64,000 bases of DNA, taken from positions 1 through 64,000 of the forward strand of contig JAHCVI010000001.1 of assembly GCA_019096155.1 (NCBI GenBank). Direction: 5' to 3'. The stretch comes from Staphylotrichum longicolle. Lineage: Eukaryota; Ascomycota; Sordariomycetes; Sordariales; Chaetomiaceae. Under the pieces are notes generated by a model. That model was not told the DNA's origin. It searched no databases and saw nothing but the letters and a program-made list of their open reading frames with translations. How positions within the stretch are numbered: the stretch's first letter is position 1; every line of letters starts with the position of its first letter. Positions 10,929 to 22,240 of this stretch are shown here, piece by piece. The position numbers and the translations under genes are program-made.

Positions 10929-11755
10929 CACATATCGGAATGAAGCCAAAGAGTCGTATGTTTGACATGATTGGTGGGTCAAATTACGCTGGAGGCTTGG
11001 TGCCGTCCGAGGATGAGATCTCGGGATTTCCCGAAAAGCATCGACCGAGTTGCTGCCACTGGATGAGCAGTGCGTGCAATACTAGCTACAGTACTGACAC
11101 TCGCAGTGCGTCGTTTGTCTTGATACATAGTAGCGACAAGACCTCTCACTCCCTCTCAACTTCAATGAAGTCCCGCACACGCTTGCGGCTGATTTGCGAG
11201 AGTCCCAACGTATAATCCTTCCTGCTTCTGAGAAGTCGTAGGATGTAGTTAGACATGAACGAATCCAACACGGAGGTACTGGTCGCAATCCCTGGGCCTC
11301 CGACAAACTTTCGCCCCTTACATAAGATGTCGACATTGCGGCGTCTATCGTGTTGGTCACAGACGCCATGACAGACTACAAGTCAAAGCGAGCTCGCGTT
11401 GGTCTTATATAGACCATACGGCCCGGAGTCACTGTCGGCAATACCGTGAGTTCTTCGTGTCCAACAATAATCCTGAGAACGACGACAACGTGGCAACGTC
11501 CGTAGACGACGACAAGATATTGTCTGTATATCAACGGAAACAAGCCGCGCACTGCGTTAGGCCGGACTTGAAACCCAACATCGGCCCCCACCCCCCGCCC
11601 CCTAACCCGCCACTCATATACCTTTTCTAGCGAGGCCTAGGTTGAAGCCTTCCCCCTCGACAGTTAAGACGGCCAACTTCGTTTCGCTACCATCTAACTG
11701 CTTCCTTCGGCTTTGGGCAATTCGACCATGGCGGCAGTGCACCCCCCACCATCCA

Positions 11756-14700
11756 ATGAAGCGGTTTCCGCTCAACCGTGTCTCTCCATCTCCATCGCAG
11801 GAGTCTCAAACGGCCGATGTCTGGAGACGCGTGAGCCGTGGTGATTTCGTCAGTGTGGGCGGCATGCCACTGCGAGATGCCCGCGCGGCCACGCTGGATG
11901 CAGAAGGACGCATGGTGCATCTCCCGCTTGTGTCTGACAACGTTGCCTTTGTTGCACAGGCGCCTCTTGCTGCTGCTGCCGTGGGTTCCGCGACGGGCGA
12001 CAGGGAACCTACTGAGGCCACCAAGGCCACTGCCCTCGGCGTTACGGCTGGAATGTCTCAGCCCGACATCGCCGACAGCAGTATTCCTAGTGGCTTTGTT
12101 CTCTCGGGCACCGTCAAACTGTTCGGGATGTTTGAAGCGCCCATGTACGTCTACTACGGCTCAGCGGCCGAGGGCTCGCGCCAGGTTGTGCCCATCAAGG
12201 CCGGTCTGATGGATACGCTTTCGTCCTTGATCCCGAGCCTGGCCGGTTCCGACTACGGCTCCGCAGTCCGGCTTGAGAACACGGAGCTCGTCTACAACCA
12301 GCTAGCCACAGCGACCGGCGGGGCGGGCACGTGGCTCCAGACCGACGTCGTCTTGTCCGGGCCGCTGCAGCCTGTTACCGACTTCCTCAAGAACGTCGTT
12401 CACCAAGACGATCCTCACGTGCGAGTGCAGGCGCTCCTGACGCCGCAGAACAACTGGACGGAGCCTATTTCACCCGGAGAGCTCACTCTGCATGGCACAG
12501 TGCCATGCATCGACTTCAGCATCGCAGGCGTACTACGTATCACACAGGTCGACGTCGATATCAACCTGAGCCGCTACCGAGAAGAGCGGCCGCCGTACGA
12601 GATGGCGTGGAAGCACGCTATCGGCTTTTCGGGTGGCCTGGAAATCGAGATGCCACAAAACATAGCGCCTCTGTCTGCCGATTTTTCGATGCGCGAAACT
12701 GAAGGCATGCTGGCTCTCACCGCGACGGTGAGAGACAACGATGAGAAGTCGGCCATCGCAGCGCAGGGCTTCGCTGGCGTCGCGGGCCTCAGGCTATCCC
12801 ATCTTACCATGGAAACCACACTGCGGCCTGGTGGAGAGGCCCCATCCGTGTCTCCGAAAACCGGTTGCACCGCGACGGCGGAGTTGGTGCTGCGGGATTG
12901 GACGCTGCAACTCAGTGGATACTACAACAAGAGCGATTGGGGCTTCACCTGCGACGTCCCAGACTCCTTAGGCTTCGAAGGCCTATGCACAATGTACCAG
13001 GACATGTTTGGTGCGCCGCTGCACTTGACGAGCCACGACGTTGAACTTAGCAATCTCAGCTTCGTTGCACAGCCGTCCGGCCTGACCTTGACTGGCCGCG
13101 TCACTGTCGAGGGGCATACCTCTACCGACGCTACCATTGCCATTAGCAGACATGGCCTGGAGATCACGGGGAACGTCGCTGATGTGGCGCTGGACGGCGA
13201 CATTGTGTTGAGAAGCGCTTCTCTCAACGTCTTCGTCGGCCGCCAGGATGACACTACGATGGAAGGGCCAGGCACTTCATTCCGTTTTGCCATCCAGGGC
13301 ACCGTTGGCGTGGCCGACGGAGAGATCTCGGCGAGCATGTTTCTCGACAGAGACAGCAGCAGCAAAAAGGCGTTGTGGACCGTCACCGGCAGCTTCAAGG
13401 GTGCCTTCAGCCTGTCGAAGATAGCGCCCGCACTACGCGGCACGTTCCTGGACTTGGCTGTGCAGGAGGCAACGCTCATTGCCAGCAATGTCGACGCCGT
13501 AGCGGCCGCCGGCGCGGTCGTCCCCGCAGCTTTCACCGTCGTCAAAGGCGTTCAGGTGGCCGGGACTCTCGGGCCCATCCCTGCGCTAGACGGCGCGCTC
13601 GGTGTCTCTTCCTCAGCCCCAGGCACTGAGGTGATCGGGCTGACGCTCCAGGCTATGTACTCGGCCACCTTGGGGATGTTTGAGATAGCAATCCAGATGC
13701 CTAGCGCCCATAAGATGTCGATGAAGGCCGGCACTGTCTATTCGGGACCTATCTCGCTGCTGGTCCAGGTCTCCGAATCGCCGACGCTCGTGCTAAACGC
13801 TGATTTCTTTGTCAAGGTGCCTAACCAAGAAAAGCCGCTCCAATTTAGCGGCGGGCTCGCCGCAGACATCAACGAGGCGAAGCTGTTTGTCGAGCTGGCC
13901 AACCAATGGTGGCAGAATCCATTTGGCCTGTCCCCGCAACTCAAGCTGGGTCCCAACTTGGCGCTGCAGGTCGGCATTGTGTACGCTGGGCCAGTCTATC
14001 CCAGCGAGATCGGTGTCGCTGCGGGCCTCGCCGTCGGGGATGTCACCGGCTCCGCTGCGTTGAGTATTAGCGAGACGCCGACGGACGAGCTCATCATGTT
14101 GCACGTCGAGAATCTAGGCATCAAGGACCTCGTGAGCTTTTCCGGCCTTCTCCTGCAAACGAGTCTCCCAGCACCCGAGGACTTTCTACGCTTCAAGAAT
14201 CTCGATTTCTACCTATCGTCTGGCACGACTATAGGGACAGTTGTATACCCCCCAGGTGTGTCCTTCAGCTGCGACGCCATTCTTTTTGACCACGACGCTG
14301 CCGTCTCCTGCGTCGTCAGCAAGGTCCAGGAGCAGATCGAAATCAGCGGCTCCCTCCAGGAGATTGATGTCGGACCTGTCTCTATTAGTGGCTACGAGCC
14401 TGGCACTCCAGCCCGCCTCGATGTACAGTTCGGAGCGCAGCAGCAGACCGTCGCTATCGACGGTGGTGTCAACATGTTCGGCCTTGACGCCAGGGTGCTG
14501 GTAAAGGCCGACATTATGCCAAACCCCAGCTTCCAGCTCCAGACAGAGCTCGACTTCACGGCGCACCTAACCTTCCAGCTGCGAGCTAATATGCGATCTG
14601 GTACTACCGGCACTGCGACCGGCCTGCAACGGCTCGACTTCGACGTAGATGCCGTGTTCCAGCAAGATCTGCTCGATTATCTGGCAACCCAGATCAACAA

Positions 14701-16124
14701 CCAGGTCCTGGCAGCAAAGGAAGCCATTGACGATGGTGAGGAAGCGGCACAAAAATCGCTCGACATGGCCCAGGCGCAGTACCAGGCGGCCATCGATGAG
14801 GTGTGAAAGCGGGTAGACGCGGCCAAGGCAGACTACGAGTCCAAGCTGGACGCGGCAAAGGCCGCTCTGTCGGCAGAACAGCAGAGGGCAGAGCAACGAA
14901 GACAAGAACTATCCGAGGCAGTCGACCGAGCGATGCAGGACTTCAACGCGGCTGTTGACACGGCACAGCGGAATCTCCGGGCGGCCAAGGACGAGCGGGC
15001 TCGTCAAATCCAGGCCGCTGAGCAGCAAGTGCAGGATGCGAAGGCAAAGGCCGACCGGGACATTGACAGCCACCTGCGCGACCTCAACAACGCGAGAGAC
15101 AACATGAACCGGCAGTTTGGCGATGCCATCGCCAAGATTCAGAGCGCCAAGAACGATGTGAACAGCCTTCAGGGGCAGGTCAACGACGCGCAAAACGCGC
15201 TGAACAACGCCCAGCGAGACCTGGATAACTCTCCGTGGTGGAATAAGCTCCCGCAGGTCAGTTGTTATTTTTACTTTTCCTCCTCCACGCTAGCCCCAAC
15301 CCTTCCATTTCTCGATGAGAAAAAGAACAAGGAGAGAGAGATACCGAAACAATACCGAGTCACTAACAACACCACAGGCAAGCGTAGTCGCCGGGCAGGC
15401 CATCCGCCTCGGGAGCGTACAAGCCGCCCTTTCTACCGCACAAGGCATTCTCACCGCAGCCGAGGCCGTGGTCCGATCGCCCGGGTACCTCGCCGCGCAA
15501 GCCTCCCTCGACGCGTACAAGCGGACCGTCGACGCTGCACGGGCAGCAGCAGACGGGTCCATCGACGCGGCCAACCAGACGCTCCGTACGACGGACAGCG
15601 AGCGCGGAAAGCAGGCGGCGGCGCTCACGGTCAGCGGGGTCGAGAAGGCCACTGCGGAGGGTTCGCGCGCCGTGCTCGACGCCTTCGACAAGGCCGAGGC
15701 CGCCGCGCTGGAGGCGCTGCAGGGCACCGTGGATGCCGTCGGGAAGGGCGCCGAGGCGGTGGCGTTTGAGACGGCAAATGCAGCGCTGAAGACGGCGCTT
15801 GCGAGTACCGCGGCGCTGGACGCTGCGCGGGCGGCGGTGGAGCTCGCGGCGCAGGCGGGCGAGGCGGTGGTGAGCGCCGCCGGGTGGATGGCGAGCCATG
15901 CGGGGAGTCTGTTGGACGTGCAGAGGGTAGAGGTGTCGGGCGACCTACGGGGGGCCTGCCTCGGCGAGACGCAGCTGGCGGCGAGGTTGGTGGGCACCTT
16001 TGCGGGTAATCATGTCGATTTCAGTGTGGACTTCACGCCAGGAAAGGGTGAGGACATGCTCAAGACTGTGTTTGAGTGGCTGATTGGCGCGGTCAAGAAG
16101 GACGTGCTCGAGATTAAGGGCTAA
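11756..16124 (+). pseudogene. Very large beta-rich plus coiled-coil protein, unrecognised, with one in-frame TGA
   Basis: Two exons (11756-15256 and 15378-16124) join in phase at a GTCAGT...CACAG intron and give 1416 codons. The first ATG in frame is 11756; an ATG at 11728 has good context but is in another frame. Residues about 30-975 are Gly/Ser/Thr/Val-rich with alternating hydrophobic patterns and recurrent phrases (for example LTLTGRVTVEG, FAIQGTVGVADGEISAS, VLSGTVKLFGMFE), suggesting a repeated beta structure. Residues about 978-1167 are an Ala/Gln/Glu/Lys-rich coiled coil; residues 1168-1330 are a second Ala-rich helical part, and a short beta-like tail follows. No signal peptide or membrane segment is seen. 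TGA at 14804-14806 (codon 1017) falls at the start of the coiled coil, and the same frame continues intact for another 400 codons. A 45-base in-frame intron beginning at that GTGTGA is possible but weak. I recognise no family. Confidence 0.7.
15085..15129. repeat. Source-side copy of the 45-base duplicate at 9384-9428
   Basis: This is the coding copy, inside the coiled-coil region of the large gene. It is in frame here and carries no stop, so it is the likely donor of the isolated fragment at 9384-9428. Confidence 0.9.
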
Positions 16125-16551
16125 GATTCACGGTTCGTGCTTGTCGTACCACACTCTCTCTTTCACTCTCTTTGCGCTGCAAGGCTGGGACTCAGTTTGG
16201 AGGTTGGATTATTGCCAAACATTGGCAGCACGGGTAATGGGAAGTCCGAGCGAGGTTTGCCCAAGTTGTAGCCGCCTAGGCCAGAATGCTCGAATGCGAG
16301 ATATTGTATAATTATTTTGCTGTTTCTCTTGTTCCGTGTTCCTGGCACGCGATTTGGGGAAGTAAAACAATACAGGTCATATAGTTTCCCAGGAAACTTG
16401 GGCATCGTAGAAGAAAAGCGATCTTTGAGACCACATGTGCAGCGAGACTCTGAATGCATTAAAACTCGATCACTAGATATACGTAAACGAGAAACAGCAT
16501 ACAAGTTGAGCGCCAGCAGCGGCTTGCAGTATCCGAACTCATTCGTCCATG
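16125..16551. other. Intergenic, nothing recognised
   Basis: This is the 3' flank between the large gene and a minus-strand pseudogene. It is moderately AT-rich with no open frame of note. Confidence 0.6.
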
Positions 16552-17360
16552 TCAGACGTCAATATTCTTGAGCCCAATGGCGGACGGCTTCATTTGCATG
16601 GCATATCGCAACATACGCCGCTTCCCGCTCAGTTGATCCCACGGGGAAGTTCCAGCAAGCAAACTCAAACTCTTCTGTGACCCATTCTTCAGCCCCAAGA
16701 GCTTCCCTTTTCCGCGCCTAATACCGTACTCTGGGTCTGCTTCCTTCGTCACCTCCTCTACCATGCTCTCCTCAAAATACTGGATCGTCTCCTCCAGCAG
16801 CTCGTCGTACTCACCCACCGGTTGGACCCGGAGGTCTCCCTCGTCTTCGTCGTCCGAACCCTAGACCTTCTCCCCCACCTCGAGGAACGCCACCTCGTCA
16901 CCATAGCCAGTCTTTATCGCTCCTCTGCTGAAGCCGTCCTCAAACAAGGAGATAGACAGCGGCACCATCCAACCCTAGCTTGGGCTCCCGAGGCCTGCCC
17001 GGCACCACACACCTCAAGTTTCAGCGGCTGCAATTGCGCAGCCCAGACCAGCTCACTGGCCATTGCACCGTCATTTCGGTGACCTTTTCAACCGCAACTT
17101 CAGCCAGCGACCCAACGGGGACGCCCATTGCCGCGTCCATGAGTGTCGAGCCCACGCTTACTTCGGCGCCGAGCGAGGCGTTGCTCGCGTCGGTGCAGGT
17201 AGCGTTGCGGAGAGTATAGACGCCCGTTAGCATCCAACCTTGGGCTTGTGGTGAGAGAACCGTGAAGTCCCTGACGCTGGTATGTGACACGCAGGTCGTT
17301 GCGGTGAATTCCGGGCCATCGTCTTCCCCAGTTGTTACCTCAAAAGCTTCGAGGTGCAGT
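16552..17360 (-). pseudogene. Frameshifted relic of an unrecognised protein
   Basis: Reading the minus strand, coding-like sequence hops between frames. EAFEVTTGEDDGPEFTATTC and VSHTSVRDFTVLSPQAQGW run in one frame to TVQW near 17085, then ASELVWAAQLQPLKLEV continues in a second. CVVPGRPREPKLGLDGAAVY follows in the first frame, and SISLFEDGFSRGAIKTGYGD in the third, down to an acidic C-terminus (YDELLEETIQYFEESMVEEV) ending at 16552. A TAG interrupts the last segment (GEKV*GSDDEDEG). At least three frameshifts and one stop make it non-functional as one protein. The 5' end is not visible. I do not recognise the family. Confidence 0.65.
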
Positions 17361-18325
17361 GCTTAATGCAAGGAAGACAACGACGACTTTTTGTGACTTC
17401 GTGGCGCAGCAGCTAAGGGTTGGAGCCTGGTCACATGCCGTCGTTCATGGCATGCAGCAGTTCAAATTTCCGCGGGCTGCTTCCCGTCTTCTTAAAATGG
17501 ACAAGGCCCCAAGGGAAAGAGGCGTCGGTTTTCGGGATCCCGAAACCCGTGTTCTTTGACCTCTCAGACCTCAAAACAATACGCCTTTGAGAGCCAGATT
17601 GTCTCGGTGTCCCCGTTGTTTGACGGATGCTGCAAATTATCCGAGGTAACTGCAAGAAGTGTCAAGGAAAGTAACAGGCTACGACGCGAAAAGCGGATTT
17701 GCGATACATATCATGTATGCCTGCGCGAGCTGTCGCATTATTGGTGAAGGATCGGATTAGACTGTGGCAGTTGGAAACGAAGTTATGAGTGGTGGCAATG
17801 AGCTAGACGGAAGCGGACCTTGTCAAGACGGTTGAAAGCTATCGGAGGGTAGTTTCTGCCACTGTATGTTTTTGGGAGATGACTTTTCCTGTTTAGGAAT
17901 CTGCCTACTTGTCCGCATCCAATTGCGTTGATAGTATTCTAGCCTCCATCCTGTCCTTTCTTGGTGACATCCTAGATATTTGCGTTCGGTACCTCGCTGA
18001 AACAGACAGATTCGGATTCCTTGTTTTACGCGTGACGCTTACTCACTGCTTGTCTCATGAGTAAGGACCCAAAAACTTTGGAATCTCGCAATGCAATAAG
18101 ACCCGCTTAACTCCGGTCTGTCCCCGGCTTCGGCGACATTCCAAGGACTTTAGGCTTCCGACCGATATCTTCAAGAACCAAAGATATTTTAAAAAGGCGA
18201 GAAAGCTGATTCTTCGTCGGTACCTTTTGACCCTCAGTCCTCGCGCTCCGAGATCAACCCTGCTCTGAGATCAACCCTGCTCTGAAATCAACCTGAGACA
18301 TCCACATTGCAATCACCCCAACAAC
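17361..18325. other. Intergenic, promoter side of the dehydrogenase
   Basis: There is no gene. A 17-base tandem repeat sits just upstream of the next start codon (18250-18294). The rest has no recognisable feature. Confidence 0.6.
18250..18294. repeat. 17-base tandem repeat in the 5' region of the SDR gene
   Basis: GAGATCAACCCTGCTCT occurs twice in a row (18250-18266 and 18267-18283), followed by a partial third copy. It ends about 30 bases before the ATG at 18326, probably in the 5' UTR. Confidence 0.9.
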
Positions 18326-19312
18326 ATGGAAGTTGTTCATCAACAACCTTACCGGCTCCCTGCCTCAGCTGTTTGGTTCAGTAAGCGTCCTTGTTCAAGT
18401 ACAAAGAAGTATCGGGCCTTCTAACCATTCCAAGTCACTGGCTGCTCCTCTGGCATTGGCAAATCACTTGCACAACTCGTTCACTCCCAGGGCCACCGGG
18501 TGGTGGTTACCGCTCGCAAAGTCGCCGACCTGGCCTATCTCGCAGATGATGACCAAAACGTGCTGAAGCTTATCGTGGACGTCACGTCTCGCAAATCAAT
18601 CGACGATGCTGTTGCCTCGGCTCTCTCACGCTTTGGTCGTCTCGACGTGGTCGTCAACAATGCTGGCTACTCGCTCCGTGGCGATACGGAGAACGCGACA
18701 GAGCAGGCTGCCCGGCACCTCGTCGAGACCATGTTCTGGGGCACAGTTCACTTGACGCGGCATGCGATGCGCGTGATGCGGGAGGTCAACCCGCAAAATG
18801 GCGCTCGGGGCGGAGTTGTCCTCAATGTCTCGTCGATGGGAGGCAGGGTCGCATTCCCCGGCAACGCCTTCTACCACGCCGCCAAGTTTGCTGTTGAAGG
18901 CTTCACCGAGTCTGTGTCCAAGGAGGTGCGGGCCGAGTGGAACATCCACTTTTGTCTCATTGAGCCCGGTGGCGTCAAGACCGATTACCTGCATCGGAGC
19001 ATGGTCACCGTGGAACCACATCCCGCTTACGCGGCGGCGGACACGCCGACGAGGTTGATCGAGAAATACATGAGCGACCCGGAAGCGTCAAAGAACTGGG
19101 CCGATGTGGATGATGTAACAAAGGCCATGTACGCGCTCGTCGCGAGCGAGAAAGAAATTCCGCTCAGGGCGCCTCTTGGACCAGATGCTTGGGGTATGTT
19201 GAAGCTGGAAAACGACAAGGCAGCGAGTAGGCTAGAGGACCTGCGGGAGTTCTCCATCGGTGTTGGGAAAGAAGGTCAGTTTGAGTCCCTGCAGTTCTTG
19301 CAGCGGGAATAG
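18326..19312 (+). CDS. Short-chain dehydrogenase/reductase (classical SDR), two exons
   Basis: NAD(P)-dependent oxidoreductase. Exon 1 (18326-18380) and exon 2 (18435-19312) join at GTAAGC...CCAAG, rebuilding FITGCSSGIGKSLAQ, the TGxxxGxG cofactor loop at about residues 19-30. Further motifs are VVNNAGYS, the serine of LNVSSMGG and the catalytic FYHAAK (YxxxK). The product is 310 residues, a normal classical SDR length, with no signal peptide, so it is likely cytosolic. The substrate cannot be read from sequence. It heads a group with a DUF2306 membrane protein, a lipocalin-like relic and an acyltransferase relic, which suggests it was once part of a metabolic cluster; that link is inference. 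Confidence 0.9.
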
Positions 19313-19514
19313 ATGGCACCTCGGAGTTCTGTATCTTTCAACTGGTTTCTTGTAATCTAATATGACACCTCCCTGCATACAATGCTGCTGTTTGAGAGCG
19401 TCAAGATGGTGATTGATGACGAAGTGAACAACCTGGTCTCACGCACACCCTGTTACCCTCCGTCATCGGCTGGAAGATTAGTCCACCTCCGAGTATCTCC
19501 CAACAACTGCACCC

Positions 19515-20777
19515 TTACTTTTCTGCTTCGGAGTCCTTCCCTTGCTCGCGTCGGTCCTGAGGCGTCCACAGAGACGAATCCCCAAGCCTGTCTGTGGTAA
19601 GGCCAGCCCGCCCGGGGTGTTTCATGCCCGCCTCGAGCTGTCGCTGATACGAGACGTTTCGTAGCCGGTCTGCTTCGGCGGGTGTGAGGTGAAGCTGGAA
19701 AGAGTTAGCGGCGTCTAAGGTGTTGTCCTCGTCACTTACATAGACCTCCACTCCAATCGCGTGCATGGTAAAGGCAAGCCAAAACGCAGCGCCGAATCCC
19801 AGGCTCAGCGCGGCAGCTGCATTGCTTCCGTTGCCGTTCATACTTGCTGGGACAAGGACGGCCTTGTTGGCGTCTTGATGAGAAAAGTAGCTCTCGCAGT
19901 CGGGGTACGCTGCAAGTGTCTTTGCCTCGGAGCCCATCAAGTATGACACCTTTGCACAAGGCATGGGGATCGAATAGCCGTCGTCGCTGATGATGAGTGC
20001 GGAGAGAATGAGAATGATCCGCATGGTGATGATTGAACCGGCCTTGTAGCGTCAGGTCTGATGTTCCTCACAGCTCAGAAGACAACTCACATAGAACCAG
20101 GCCCTCAACATCCATGCGCGATGTTGCTCGATTTGGAGGCGCTTGACGTTGTACCATGCGAGAGCCAACGAGACGACAAAAGCGATTGACAGAACCCCGA
20201 CGCCCGTTTGCACCTCCACCCAACCCCCGACAGAGTTTCTCGCAAGCATGATGGCGCCAGCGGTCGACACGAGGCTCATGAGGATGATGAGGTAACCATT
20301 GATCCTGTGAAAAAGCACGAACCCGCGACGGATGACGGGCACAAATTGCAAGCAAGCAAGGAAGGCGGCGGGCAGGATGGCACCAAGATGCATCAAGATT
20401 CCGATCCTGTCGATAGACCCTTCTGTGTAATAGTAACAATCGAGTGGCCGCTCCGCGGCCCTGCGGGCACAGCTGGTGTCCAGGGCAAGGTATTGGAGCC
20501 GCGCGAGTGTAAATCCCATCAGGGCACCGGCGAAAATGAAAAAGAGGACAAAATTGTAGCCCTTGGTGAATCCAATGGAATGATAGACTTTGCGGACAAC
20601 GGCGACAAAGCCATTTGCAGGAGGACTGGCAGCCATGCTGTACTGTTGTCGTTTGTGGGAGCGTCGACTAAGTTGCTCAGGTTGGGTTGTGGTTGGGAGT
20701 GAGAGTGTCTCGTCAGCGACTTCGACATCTACGGCTTTATAGAATCGTGAACTGAACGCCATACCTGTATTCATCAT
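19515..20777 (-). CDS. DUF2306 multi-pass membrane protein, two exons
   Basis: Exon A (20777-20091) and exon B (20042-19515) are separated by a 48-base intron (GTGAGT...CAAG). Splicing joins RAWMLRAWFY to AGSIITMRIILILSALIIS, the family's conserved His-Arg-Ala helix region, with HRAWMLRAWF just before the junction. At least six hydrophobic segments are visible (for example YNFVLFFIFAGALMGFTLA, IGILMHLGAILPAAFLACLQ). The full frame gives 404 residues; starts further in, at MAFSSRF or at MAASPPANGF near 20636, are also possible, the last giving a compact N-terminus. The function of DUF2306 proteins is not established. The gene looks intact. Confidence 0.85.
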
Positions 20778-21257
20778 CGTTCACTTGTCAAGTTGACAGC
20801 CCTCCATCACAAAAAATCCGAGTGCGAGTCCATACTGCATTCAGCAAATAAGTCTCGGCGAAGCAATTCGCACTCGCACTCGCACAATGAAATGTCCAAT
20901 CAGGATACTGAGTTTGGTTGCACCCAACACGGTAGCTTGTGTGGCGCACGCTGTGACAGACGCGGTATTAGGCACCGGCACGATTCAAGTCCGGCGCTGT
21001 CCCCGCGTTCTCGAAATTGGAGGAAACGGGTTCGCGCCATTACACGTCACATAAGTTCGCCAAGAAAGCGTTGCGTGTTCCGTGACGCAAATCTGGCGCC
21101 CTCTAAATGAGACAGCTGAGGCGGATGAACCCCCTTGTTCTTGGCCAACACTGAGCTAAGGGATGTGGTATTGTCAAATGATTGTGGTTGACTCGAAGAG
21201 ATTACTATCTGCCAATGTCCGTAACAAAAGAACGAGGCACTGGTTGTCAAACACGAG
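20778..21257. other. Intergenic, nothing recognised
   Basis: Only a short CTCGCACTCGCACTCGCAC run at about 20871-20886 stands out. No gene is seen. Confidence 0.6.
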
Positions 21258-21886
21258 TTACTGACGCCCAACTTTCACGCTTCGTCTCTTCTCACCAGGC
21301 ACTGGGAAAGCCGCTGGTACACTCCGTTTCCGGCAGATGGCGATTTGCTTCTCCCATACTAACTCAGACACAATATCTCCAGTCACGTTGCCCTACAGTC
21401 GATCAAAAGTCTGCGAAACACCATTGTTTTGCCTAGGCCTCCTCGGCAGAGTAGGAAGCTGAAACTTACAGGCAATATCATGGGAATGGTTCCCACAGGT
21501 CTCAAAACCATGTAATCCGTCCCATTCTCGTTGAACAAGGTCGCATTGCGTCGCTGGGGACGGGTCATCCACGAAGGATCCAGCGCAACATCGACAGTGG
21601 TCGACAACACCAGCTGGTCTCCGACATAGGACGTCACGTACTTGCCCGAGTACGCGACGTACGGCCTCGCGATGGCAGCACTCTCCGCATCCGATGCATC
21701 TCCCCATTTCAGTGAGCCAGGAATGGGCACTGCTGCCTCTGGGGTTGTGATCTGAACGCTAAGGTAGCCCTCGTGCATGATGGTGATCTTCCCGAGCGGA
21801 TGCGGTCCATTTGGTTGGAGTATGGACGTGCCATTGAGCAAGTAGTTGAAGGAGATGAGGTTTCATACGCCGGCGATGTTGACCAT
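21258..21886 (-). pseudogene. Lipocalin-like protein, conserved Trp replaced by a stop
   Basis: Two exons (21886-21470 and 21392-21258; intron GTAAGT...TGTAG) would encode 183 residues. The sequence after codon 8 fits the fungal lipocalin-like family (Lipocalin_5): NLISFNYLLNGTSILQPNG, LGKITIMHEGYLSVQI, ARPYVAYSGKYV, and VSELVWEKQ at the end. The first strand should carry the lipocalin GxW motif; here AGV is followed by TGA (21865-21863) exactly where the Trp is expected, so TGG has become TGA. Apart from this stop the exons join in frame and the gene looks preserved. No ATG lies close downstream that would keep the first strand. Members of this family often sit in secondary-metabolite clusters, but its ligand is unknown. 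Confidence 0.75.
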
Positions 21887-22240
21887 TGTGGAATTCTGTG
21901 GTGCAGTTCACTCCGGTACGTGTGCAAGAACATGCGAGGAAGAAGAGGAAGAAAAGGCCTGGTCAGGGAGTGCACGACGACGAAGGAAGAGTGGTCAGCG
22001 CGCCCTGACGACAGCCGCTTTCGAACATGTGCACTCGCTTTCGTTGGACTTTTATCTCGGGAAGCGCACAAATATGGCGCAGTTGAAGTGGCTGGCGTTG
22101 CTGGCGTGGCTGGGTGGCTGGTTGGCTGGCGCAAAGCAGCCAGGCCGTGGGGGCTTGTACGAGACCAAGGCAACATGGGGAGGTTGCATGGACACAACTT
22201 TTCCGCCCGCTGCTGCTGCCCTTATTGTCGGGGCTTTCCG

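Larger units (their letters stand above)
8728..11755. other. 3 kb gene-poor stretch with copied fragments
   Basis: No complete gene is seen. The stretch contains a 45-base exact copy of part of the large gene downstream (9384-9428), a copy of a 63-base repeat (9432-9494), and a 59-codon coding-like frame at 10749-10928. The remainder shows only short frames without features. Confidence 0.6.

Noticed and set aside
14804..21865. Explaining every premature stop by RIP
   Set aside because: The TGA stops at 6348, 14804 and 21863 are not the standard product of C to T change at CpA within TGG or CAG. Only the TAG-rich relics at 22-24.6 kb fit RIP well.
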